Assembly (NCBI GenBank): GCA_943325425.2
Contig: CALPPJ020000021.1
Coordinates: forward strand, 1-11,080
DNA: 11,080 bases
Direction of reading: 5' to 3'
From: Bifidobacterium breve
GTDB lineage: Bacteria; Actinomycetota; Acidimicrobiia; Acidimicrobiales; Ilumatobacteraceae
Below are positions 6,002 through 11,080 of the stretch, in pieces (the first letter of the stretch is position 1; each line of letters starts with the position of its first letter). The position numbers and the translations under genes are program-made. The notes under the pieces are model-generated. The model was given only the letters and a program-made list of their open reading frames with translations, had not been told where the DNA came from and ran no database searches.

Positions 6002-7138
6002 TTATCGCAAAACTGTTGCTTCAACGCTCGCCGTTGTTACTGATTGATCTGAAGTAATTTCCAAAATCTTGATCTGCACCTGATCGTTTGACCATTGTTC
6101 ACCGCTCAATAGGTCATCACTCAAAACGGTTTGTCGACGTTCGTATCCGATCTCGCCTACTACTTCAACTTGATGCACGACTACCCGGTCATGAAGTAAA
6201 TGCTGGTTGTCGCCGGAGGCCTTGATCAACTCAACTGTCAAGACGAGTGAATCGTTGACTGTAACGATGAGTAGTCGCACTCCATCGACTGTTAGATCAG
6301 TTTCAGTAGCAACAAGTTCGAAACTTCTCGTCCCACTTTCAAGAGACGCAACGTGAGTATCTTGCAACCATTTCGCAAGGTACATATTGATAGCAAGTGG
6401 TCCTGGAGCATTGCGGGTCTCCGGGAAGGTTTCTCGTGGCGCCGAACTATTGCTCATGACATCAACATCACTGTCATAGAGGCCACTGCCAAAATTGTCC
6501 ATCGATGTACTGCTATGCGGCCAATCAAGCGCATGACCCAATTCGTGTTCAACCAAATCCAACGGCGGGTTACCTTGCCAATACGGCATGAAGTCTGAAG
6601 CGCCGATGTACACCGCTCGACCAGTTTGTTTCGCGGAGCAATTCTTTGTACATGGCGTGCCGGGTCGACCCCATCCACCGACTGCCACCTCAGTATGTTG
6701 CGCGTCGGCAATCACCAATACGCCACGAGTAGCAGCAGAAGCTTTGTCTAATGCTCGATCAACACACACTTCCGATTTCTCATCGACGCCAATTGAGACT
6801 CCAGAAACAGCGGTGAATTTTGGTTGATATTGACCATGCGACCAGCGCGAGAAATAGTCCACGACTGGTGTGAGAGCGGCAACAATGTCTGTGCTCGCCA
6901 AGTCAAGACGTACGTCAATCGGTTCATACAGGGAATCTGTGGTGCCTTGTGGTACCTGGCAAACCACCACTTCCCAGGGGTCTATCCCAACCGCGATATC
7001 AGCAAACTTTGCGGCCGTTGCAAACATTGTTTGTACAGGGTCGGCAGCAAAAGACTCTGTGACCTGCCCTTCATCGCCGCAGCCAGCAATTGCCATAGTC
7101 GACAAGCCGACTGCAACTATTGCGCTAAGAAATTTCAT
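6002..7138 (-). CDS. Lipoprotein zinc metalloprotease, metzincin-like
   Basis: This is a 378-residue secreted protein on the minus strand starting at the ATG with A at 7138. The N-terminus is a lipoprotein signal peptide: a hydrophobic stretch ends in the lipobox IAGC, with C20 as the lipidated cysteine, so it should be anchored on the outer face of the membrane. The zinc site is HELGHALDWPH (198-208; H198, E199, H202, H208), followed about 20 residues later by DVMSNSS with M228 as a likely Met-turn, the layout of metzincin proteases. The usual glycine of HExxHxxGxxH is replaced by aspartate (D205). Four cysteines (60, 125, 163, 167) could form disulfides outside the cell. The C-terminal ~110 residues look beta-rich and may be an accessory domain. 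I do not recognise the exact family or its target. Gene ends tail-to-tail with PAP2 and starts head-to-head with WS/DGAT. Confidence 0.88.
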   Translation of the reverse strand: MKFLSAIVAVGLSTMAIAGCGDEGQVTESFAADPVQTMFATAAKFADIAVGIDPWEVVVCQVPQGTTDSLYEPIDVRLDLASTDIVAALTPVVDYFSRWSHGQYQPKFTAVSGVSIGVDEKSEVCVDRALDKASAATRGVLVIADAQHTEVAVGGWGRPGTPCTKNCSAKQTGRAVYIGASDFMPYWQGNPPLDLVEHELGHALDWPHSSTSMDNFGSGLYDSDVDVMSNSSAPRETFPETRNAPGPLAINMYLAKWLQDTHVASLESGTRSFELVATETDLTVDGVRLLIVTVNDSLVLTVELIKASGDNQHLLHDRVVVHQVEVVGEIGYERRQTVLSDDLLSGEQWSNDQVQIKILEITSDQSVTTASVEATVLR

Positions 7139-7147
7139 CGCCCTTGA

Positions 7148-7153
7148 ACCGTA
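7148..7153 (-). promoter_or_regulatory. Candidate -10 box (TACGGT) for the metalloprotease
   Basis: On the minus strand TACGGT fits TAnnnT and ends 10 bases before the start codon at 7138, giving a leader of only a few bases. The AAGGG just upstream of the ATG is too close (2 bases) to be a good Shine-Dalgarno site. The box shares its TA with the plus-strand box at 7152-7157. Confidence 0.35.
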
Positions 7154-7157
7154 GCCT
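7152..7157 (+). promoter_or_regulatory. Candidate -10 box (TAGCCT) for the WS/DGAT gene
   Basis: TAGCCT fits TAnnnT and ends 8 bases before the ATG at 7165, so the transcript would be leaderless or nearly so. It overlaps the minus-strand box at 7148-7153 by two bases. No -35 match is seen at the usual distance. Confidence 0.3.
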
Positions 7158-7164
7158 GAAAGGT

Positions 7165-8631
7165 ATGGCAACGGAGATCCGCTTCGACCACAAAATGTCT
7201 GACGCTGAAGGCCTGATGTGGCGCCTTGACAAAGACCCCTACCTTTCGTCAACTTTTTCCAATCTTTCACTTCTTGATCAATCACCAGATTTTGAGCGTC
7301 TTCGTCGGCGCATGGAACGAGCTTCCATTGCAATTCCACGTTTGCGACAAAAAGTTCAATCAACACCGGCCAACCTGACTCCCCCGTTATGGGTCGAAGA
7401 TCCAGATTTCAATATCGACTATCACGTTCGTCGCATTGCGGTTCCCGCACCAGGCACTCTTCAACAGGCATTAGATATCGCGACGTTGATCACTGCAGAT
7501 CCGTTTGATCGCACAAGACCTCTTTGGCAATTCGTTGTGATTGAAGGTTTAGAAAATGGCCAAGCGTTGTTAGTCGAGAAATTACACCACACCATCGCTG
7601 ACGGCGAAGGAAGTGTGCAGTTATCGCTCCAGTTTTTTGACTTTGAACGTGATGCCGCCGAACCTTTACCGCTTGATGCATCAACTGTCAAAGATGCGTC
7701 AGCACAACCCAACATGTTGCAGGGCGATATGTGGCGGGACTTATTGTCCGGTCCACTTAAACTGCCACTCGCATTGGTCAAACAAATTCGTGATCTGCTC
7801 GCCGATCCAACACAAATTCCAAGTAATGGATCAGCAACTATAGAAACATTGCGCGGCCTTCTCGGACAAATGACCGATGTTGACCCTGCTAAGTCTCCGC
7901 TGTGGACGACTCGGTCATTGAAACGACGTAGCGCTGTTCTCGAAATTCCATTCTTAGAAACACGCGAGATCGCCCGATCGCTAGGTGGAACCCTCAATAC
8001 AGTTTTACTTGCCGCCGCGAGCGATGCATCCGGTCGCTATCACCGCGAACTTGGAAAACCTGTTGAACATCTTCGAGCGTCAATGGCAATCAGTACTCGT
8101 AAAGATTCCGGAGATGGATCACAGACCAATGCTTTCTCGTTGGCCCGATTGCTAGTTCCCACTGGTGAAATGACCATGAAAGATCGCTTTAACCTGGTCC
8201 ACCAAGCAACACTCGATGCCAGTGGAGCTTCGGCGTCAAAGGCACTCGACGCAATTTCAGCACTGTCGTCATCATTGCCCACTGGCATTTTGACTCGTAT
8301 CGCCCGCCTGCAATCGCAAACCGTCGACTTCGCCACATCCAATGTCAAAGGGACTCCCCTGCCCGTCTACGTCGCAGGTGCAGAAATCATCAACAACTTT
8401 CCGCTTGGACCGTTGGGAGGAGTTGCGTTCAACCTGACGCTCATCTCACACGTCGGTCATCTAGATATGGGTCTGCACATGGATTCAGGCGCCATCGAAA
8501 ATCCGCATTTGCTCCATCAGCTTCTCACTGACTCATTCGCCGAATTACTGCAGATCAAAACGAAGAAAACATCCGTTCGAAAATCAACAAACCAAAGAGG
8601 GCCGAAAAGGATTGACGGCGAGAGGAACTGA
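7165..8631 (+). CDS. Wax ester synthase / diacylglycerol acyltransferase (WS/DGAT)
   Basis: This 488-residue enzyme moves an acyl group from acyl-CoA to a fatty alcohol or diacylglycerol, giving storage wax esters or triacylglycerol. It shows the HHxxxDG active-site motif as HHTIADG (H141, H142, D146, G147), the PLW motif in DRTRPLWQF (PLW at 119-121), and the C-terminal-domain stretch TSNVKGTPLPVYVAGAEI (392-409) with NFPLGPLGGVAFNLTL. The N-terminal MSDAEGLMWRLDKDP (11-25) is typical of one actinobacterial branch. The last ~25 residues are lysine/arginine-rich and variable. I chose ATG 7165 over TTG 7144 because it is a better start codon and lies 8 bases after a TAnnnT box; GAAAGG before it is too close to be a standard ribosome site. 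It diverges from the metalloprotease across 26 bases and converges on the 68-residue protein gene. Confidence 0.93.
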   Translation: MATEIRFDHKMSDAEGLMWRLDKDPYLSSTFSNLSLLDQSPDFERLRRRMERASIAIPRLRQKVQSTPANLTPPLWVEDPDFNIDYHVRRIAVPAPGTLQQALDIATLITADPFDRTRPLWQFVVIEGLENGQALLVEKLHHTIADGEGSVQLSLQFFDFERDAAEPLPLDASTVKDASAQPNMLQGDMWRDLLSGPLKLPLALVKQIRDLLADPTQIPSNGSATIETLRGLLGQMTDVDPAKSPLWTTRSLKRRSAVLEIPFLETREIARSLGGTLNTVLLAAASDASGRYHRELGKPVEHLRASMAISTRKDSGDGSQTNAFSLARLLVPTGEMTMKDRFNLVHQATLDASGASASKALDAISALSSSLPTGILTRIARLQSQTVDFATSNVKGTPLPVYVAGAEIINNFPLGPLGGVAFNLTLISHVGHLDMGLHMDSGAIENPHLLHQLLTDSFAELLQIKTKKTSVRKSTNQRGPKRIDGERN

Positions 8632-8646
8632 TTCGTACCGAATCAG
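8628..8646. repeat. Perfect palindrome CTGATTCG-TAC-CGAATCAG spanning both stop codons
   Basis: This 8-base perfect inverted repeat with a 3-base loop lies exactly between two convergent genes. Its left arm contains the TGA stop of WS/DGAT (8629-8631) and its right arm contains, on the other strand, the TGA stop of the 68-residue protein gene (8645-8643). The symmetry lets the same hairpin form in both transcripts, as in a bidirectional terminator. There is no T-run on either side, so if it terminates transcription it does so weakly or with help; it could also protect 3' ends. Confidence 0.55.
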
Positions 8647-8849
8647 CCACGCATTGCGGTCGTCAACAAATTGCGAACGTCGAGCAACATGTCGCTCACT
8701 TCGCCAGTTGACACCAGTTCACGCTTCACGAGATCGGACAGCGCCGAATCGATGATTGAAAGAGCCTCGTTAATGACATCGGCCGAAACGACTTTGATGT
8801 CACTGATTTCAAGATCGGTCATCACGTCGGCTACCTGTGCATTAGTCAT
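8643..8849 (-). CDS. Small acidic helical protein, function unknown
   Basis: This is a 68-residue protein on the minus strand that I do not recognise. Coding is supported by a near-ideal ribosome site, AGAGGAG at 8856-8862, six bases before the ATG. It is also supported by a plausible -10 box (TATGCT, 8919-8924) and by termination within a palindrome shared with the opposing WS/DGAT gene. The composition is acidic (12 acidic, 5 basic residues), with no cysteine, tryptophan or aromatic residues. The sequence reads as two or three amphipathic helices: residues about 5-17, 22-43 and 48-65. It has no signal peptide or membrane segment. That pattern suits a small scaffold, dimerising adaptor or regulator partner, but nothing shows which. 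Its placement beside the storage-lipid acyltransferase could be coincidental. Confidence 0.72.
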   Translation of the reverse strand: MTNAQVADVMTDLEISDIKVVSADVINEALSIIDSALSDLVKRELVSTGEVSDMLLDVRNLLTTAMRG

Positions 8850-8855
8850 TGATGG

Positions 8856-8862
8856 CTCCTCT
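8856..8862 (-). promoter_or_regulatory. Shine-Dalgarno site AGAGGAG for the 68-residue protein
   Basis: This is the strongest ribosome-binding site in the window, six bases from the ATG at 8849. It is the main reason to treat this short reading frame as a real gene. Confidence 0.75.
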
Positions 8863-8918
8863 AGTCACGGTTCTTGAAAGCATTGCTCGGCTCGAACAAC
8901 TCGCTACTGAGAAAGTAA

Positions 8919-8924
8919 AGCATA
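8919..8924 (-). promoter_or_regulatory. Candidate -10 box (TATGCT) for the 68-residue protein
   Basis: On the minus strand TATGCT is close to the TATAAT consensus and would give a leader of about 60 bases containing the strong Shine-Dalgarno site. No clear -35 element is seen 16-18 bases upstream. Confidence 0.35.
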
Positions 8925-8965
8925 GAACCGACTGATATGTGCATCGTATCTCGGTCTTTTTTCTT
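8924..8965 (+). terminator. Terminator-like hairpin followed by a T-run, plus strand
   Basis: ACCGA (8927-8931) pairs with TCGGT (8951-8955), extended inward by GATA/TATC (8934-8937 with 8947-8950) after a 2-base bulge, with a 9-base loop. The pyrimidine run CTTTTTTCTT (8956-8965) follows. This is the shape of an intrinsic terminator on the plus strand, although no plus-strand gene ends near it; the WS/DGAT stop is about 290 bases earlier. It would shield the downstream short-chain dehydrogenase from read-through, or end an unannotated transcript. Confidence 0.35.
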
Positions 8966-9009
8966 GGCATGGTCAGCCCAAGGCGTCGTCGGGCACAACA
9001 CCCAGCCCC

Positions 9010-9015
9010 TACGAT
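9010..9015 (+). promoter_or_regulatory. Candidate -10 box (TACGAT) for the short-chain dehydrogenase
   Basis: TACGAT fits TAnnnT and its last base is 7 positions before the A of the ATG at 9022, the classic geometry of a leaderless transcript. There is no good Shine-Dalgarno site and no clear -35 element. Confidence 0.45.
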
Positions 9016-9021
9016 CGGGAT

Positions 9022-9849
9022 ATGGAATTACATGGAGCCGGAACCGTCGTCACAGGTGCATCAGGTGGCATCGGAGAAGCCCTAGCCCGTCGCTTTCACC
9101 ATCTTGGTGCGTGGGTCGTTGTCTCCGACATCGCCGAAGCGGGGATTACGGCACTGGCCGCAGAACTCAACGCAAAAAGGCCACATTCGGCACTGGCCGT
9201 CGTTGCTGATGTCGCCACGGAATCCGGCAACCAGCAACTAGTGGCGACCGCCCGCCAATTCTTGTCAAACAACGGTGGCAACGGAATTGATTTGTTCTTT
9301 GCCAACGCAGGTGTTGGCAACGGCACACTTATTGAAACAACTTCAGAATCCGATTGGAATTTGGCTTTCAATGTCAATGTTCACGCCCATCGTTGGGCGA
9401 TGAAGTATCTCATTGAAGATTGGTTGACCGCAGGTCGCGGATATTTCTGCTCAACGGCGTCGGCCGCTGGTCTCTTAAGCCAAATCGGTTCCATGCCGTA
9501 TTCAATGACTAAAAGTGCAGCCGTGGCATTTGCCGAATCACTGGCAATCACTTACGGTGATCGCGGCATTCGCGTGAGTTGTTTGTGTCCCCAAGGCGTC
9601 AACACCAACATGTTGCGCCAAGGCGATACGCCCGGGGCCGGAATCGCCAGCGATGTTGTGCGGTCAGCGGGTGTTGTTCTTGAACCCGATGAAGTAGCAA
9701 TTGTTGTGTCTGACGCAATTGAACAAGAAAAGTTTTTGATTCTTCCGCACCCCCAAGTTGCCGAGTTTGAACAGCGCAAAGCCGCCGACCGTGATCGTTG
9801 GTTGTCTGGAATGCGCAAACTTCAAGCTCGGGTTTTTGGAAACGGTTAA
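9022..9849 (+). CDS. Short-chain dehydrogenase/reductase, classical type
   Basis: This 275-residue NAD(P)-dependent oxidoreductase has TGASGGIG (11-18) for cofactor binding, D36 at the end of the second strand (favouring NAD over NADP), ANAGVG (94-99) and the catalytic S147, Y160 and K164 (PYSMTK). The active-site loop CSTASAAGLLSQIGSMPYS and the CPQGVNTNML stretch after it match the many actinobacterial members annotated only as SDR family oxidoreductase. It differs clearly from the HSD17B4-type enzyme at 2211-3104, lacking its NDLGGS and GILRDK signatures. The substrate cannot be named; alcohols, hydroxy acids and steroids are all possible in this family. The gene probably heads a transcript with the 109-residue basic protein, whose ATG follows the stop after two bases. 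The start at 9022 is supported by the TAnnnT box 7 bases upstream. Confidence 0.92.
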   Translation: MELHGAGTVVTGASGGIGEALARRFHHLGAWVVVSDIAEAGITALAAELNAKRPHSALAVVADVATESGNQQLVATARQFLSNNGGNGIDLFFANAGVGNGTLIETTSESDWNLAFNVNVHAHRWAMKYLIEDWLTAGRGYFCSTASAAGLLSQIGSMPYSMTKSAAVAFAESLAITYGDRGIRVSCLCPQGVNTNMLRQGDTPGAGIASDVVRSAGVVLEPDEVAIVVSDAIEQEKFLILPHPQVAEFEQRKAADRDRWLSGMRKLQARVFGNG

Positions 9850-9851
9850 CA

Positions 9852-10181
9852 ATGGCACCTAAGGCCACTGCTCCGCGCTCGGCATCGGCCAAGGCTGCCG
9901 CCGAGAAGTCGTCAGTCGATCAGGCCGCGGTCCTACACAGCATCGGGCTGACTGCAGGCGAAGAGGTTCGATTCCGTCGGGCCGGCCGAGGACGATGGCA
10001 GTCGGGGCGAATCGCCTATGTCGAACGAGACGGCAGCATTACGGTGCATGACGCCCATGGCGCGGCCCGTTCATTGCGCCCCGAGCATCTTGAAGTCAAA
10101 CGGCCGGGGAAGCGCAAGAAGCTCACTTGGCAGGCTGTCACCGATGTGGCGGTCACCTGGGAGCAATTGACGCTGTTCTGA
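9852..10181 (+). CDS. Conserved-looking basic protein, possible SH3/Tudor-like domain, function unknown
   Basis: This is a 109-residue protein. An alanine/lysine/serine-rich, probably disordered N-terminus (1-24) is followed by a compact, strand-rich domain: LTAGEEVRFRR (33-43), GRWQSGRIAYVERDGSITVHD (47-67), ARSLRPEHLEVK (72-83) and a C-terminal WEQLTLF (103-109). The rhythm of short strands with turns (basic residues, a GRW, a DGSI turn) resembles SH3- or Tudor-like small beta barrels that bind nucleic acid or protein. The protein is strongly basic, which fits nucleic-acid binding. I recall no named family and infer no function. Its ATG is two bases after the short-chain dehydrogenase stop, so translation is probably coupled. 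A longer in-frame start at 9798 would overlap the dehydrogenase by about 50 bases and is less likely. Confidence 0.78.
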   Translation: MAPKATAPRSASAKAAAEKSSVDQAAVLHSIGLTAGEEVRFRRAGRGRWQSGRIAYVERDGSITVHDAHGAARSLRPEHLEVKRPGKRKKLTWQAVTDVAVTWEQLTLF

Positions 10182-10186
10182 ACGGC

Positions 10187-10192
10187 TACGGT
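10187..10192 (+). promoter_or_regulatory. Candidate -10 box (TACGGT) before the DUF7064/DUF7065-type gene
   Basis: TACGGT ends exactly 7 bases before the A of the ATG at 10199, within the 17-base gap after the preceding gene. This is the same spacing as at 425-430 and 9010-9015. GGTGGG, also in this gap, is a poor Shine-Dalgarno match, so a leaderless transcript is possible in addition to read-through. Confidence 0.35.
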
Positions 10193-10198
10193 GGGCGC

Positions 10199-11080
10199 AT
10201 GGGCGTACGACTTGATCCTTCCGACGAATACATGCACGAACTCGGTCCCGAATCAAACTTCAACGAAAGCATGTACATCAATTGCTTTGATCCGGTGAAC
10301 AAAGTTGGTGGCTGGTTCCGTATGGGTAACCGTGCCAATGAGGGCATCGCCGAAATGACCGTGTGTATCTATTTGCCCGATGGCTCGGTGGCCTTCATGT
10401 TCAAACGACCGGCGATTGAAAACAACAATCAACTTGATGCGGGTGGTCTGACGTGGACCATGGTGAAACCATTTGAAGAACTCAAAATTGATTTCGCGGG
10501 GAAGGTTGTCGTTCTTGCGGAACCCGAGCAGATGGTTGATCCCAAGACTGCATTCAAAAATAACCCGTATTCAGAATGTGAAGCGCACATCACGTTCACC
10601 GGTCAGGGTCGCTCGAGCATGTTCGGTGGCGAGCCCGACACGCCGCATGAAACACCGGGTGAAGAATTTGCCAAGGGCCACTACGAGCAGTTGATCCAGG
10701 CTCACGGAACAATTCGTGTTGGTGATCAAGAATGGGAAATCAATGGCTTCGGATTGCGCGATCACTCATGGGGTCCGCGCTACTGGCAGGCGCCGTGGTA
10801 TTACCGCTGGCTTACTGCCAACTTTGACGAGAACCTCGGTTTCATGCTGTCACGAGTTGCCAAAAAAGAGGGCCCCGGAACCCGCGGTGGATTCGTCTGG
10901 GAAAATGGCACGATGCACTATTGCGATCACGCCGAAATCTCAACTGTCTTCCAAGGTGAAGATACGTATCACGACAAAATTGAAGCTGTACTCAAGTCAA
11001 GTCGCAGCGATCGAGAATGGCGATTTACCGGTGACGTGATGAGTTTGATTCCGTTGCGTAATCGTCGCCAGACTCCTGAT
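10199..11080 (+). CDS. DUF7064/DUF7065-type protein, N-terminal 294 codons (runs off the right edge)
   Basis: An open frame runs from ATG 10199 to the window end without a stop, giving 294 codons. Recognisable stretches are SNFNESMYINCFDP (19-32), WFRMGNRANEGIAEM (39-53), YLPDGSVAFMFKRP (58-71), GLRDHSWGPRYWQAPWYYRW (185-204) and, at the edge, RFTGDVMSLIPLRNR. From memory these match a large actinobacterial family labelled DUF7064/DUF7065, often found near fatty-acid and steroid catabolic genes. The fold is thought to be lipocalin/CrtC-like, built of beta strands. The dense conserved D, H, W and Y residues in RDHSWGPRYW look like an active or ligand site. There is no signal peptide, so it is probably cytoplasmic. 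Biochemical function is unknown to me. It lies 17 bases after the 109-residue protein gene and may be part of the same transcript, with its own TAnnnT box. Confidence 0.88.
   Translation, partial: MGVRLDPSDEYMHELGPESNFNESMYINCFDPVNKVGGWFRMGNRANEGIAEMTVCIYLPDGSVAFMFKRPAIENNNQLDAGGLTWTMVKPFEELKIDFAGKVVVLAEPEQMVDPKTAFKNNPYSECEAHITFTGQGRSSMFGGEPDTPHETPGEEFAKGHYEQLIQAHGTIRVGDQEWEINGFGLRDHSWGPRYWQAPWYYRWLTANFDENLGFMLSRVAKKEGPGTRGGFVWENGTMHYCDHAEISTVFQGEDTYHDKIEAVLKSSRSDREWRFTGDVMSLIPLRNRRQTPD

Noticed and set aside
7144..7164. TTG start for WS/DGAT adding seven residues
   Set aside because: TTG is a weaker start, lies upstream of the candidate -10 box, and the family-like N-terminus follows the ATG at 7165.
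7139..7366. 76-codon upstream extension of the metalloprotease to an ATG at 7366
   Set aside because: It would run antisense through the start of WS/DGAT and bury the clear lipoprotein signal peptide, which begins at the ATG at 7138.
8868..8930. 7-base inverted repeat CGGTTCT...AGAACCG 49 bases apart
   Set aside because: The arms are short and far apart, and the right arm is already part of the terminator-like hairpin; chance is the simpler explanation.
9622..9648. GGCGAT...ATCGCC stem inside the second short-chain dehydrogenase
   Set aside because: Only six pairs around a 15-base loop within coding sequence, with no flanking signal.
9798..9851. 18-residue N-terminal extension of the 109-residue protein
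   Set aside because: It would overlap the end of the dehydrogenase gene in another frame; ATG 9852 just after the stop is the more usual arrangement.
10473..11039. Open frames of 73 and 107 codons on the plus strand in the last 600 bases
   Set aside because: They lie in other frames of the DUF7064/DUF7065-type gene, which has a continuous 294-codon frame with recognisable motifs.
1..11080. CRISPR, toxin-antitoxin, restriction, retron, phage or transposon system
   Set aside because: No repeats-with-spacers, no characteristic protein motifs and no terminal repeats were found; all larger reading frames are metabolic, membrane or unknown proteins.

Overview
The window looks like chromosomal DNA of a mid-GC (roughly 50% by eye) actinobacterium, most plausibly an uncultured aquatic member of the Acidimicrobiia. 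This is inference from gene content: a FadD19-type acyl-CoA ligase, FadE-type acyl-CoA dehydrogenases, a wax ester synthase/diacylglycerol acyltransferase (WS/DGAT) and a DUF7064/DUF7065-type protein, a combination typical of lipid- and sterol-oriented actinobacteria. I see no rRNA, tRNA, CRISPR array, insertion sequence, phage gene or clear sign of recent transfer. Coding density is very high, and the largest gap between genes is about 170 bases.

Region 1 (1-4262) is an acyl-CoA catabolic block. A divergent, left-truncated acyl-CoA dehydrogenase on the minus strand faces a plus-strand run of acyl-CoA synthetase, HSD17B4-type short-chain dehydrogenase and a second acyl-CoA dehydrogenase. Together these can activate an acid, desaturate its CoA ester, and oxidise a 3-hydroxyacyl-CoA. 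Hydratase and thiolase are not in view.

Region 2 (4292-5997) is a compact run of a small LapA-domain membrane protein, an alpha/beta hydrolase and a PAP2-family membrane phosphatase. It ends 4 bases from the stop of a minus-strand lipoprotein metalloprotease (6002-7138).

Region 3 (7139-8849) starts with a 26-base divergent spacer between the metalloprotease and a WS/DGAT enzyme that makes wax esters or triacylglycerol. The WS/DGAT gene converges on a small acidic 68-residue protein of unknown function. A perfect palindrome there contains both stop codons.

Region 4 (9022-11080) holds a second short-chain dehydrogenase, a 109-residue basic protein with an SH3/Tudor-like look, and the first 294 codons of a DUF7064/DUF7065-type protein that runs off the right edge.

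In expression logic, most genes that begin a transcription unit lack a Shine-Dalgarno sequence and have a TAnnnT box ending 7-10 bases before the start codon, as expected of leaderless mRNAs. Several genes inside operons have clear Shine-Dalgarno sites. No defence system or clearly new multi-gene system is evident. The more unusual items are the tightly packed divergent promoter, the shared-stop palindrome, a strong hairpin inside the PAP2 gene, a non-canonical metzincin-like motif, and three conserved-looking proteins of unknown function.
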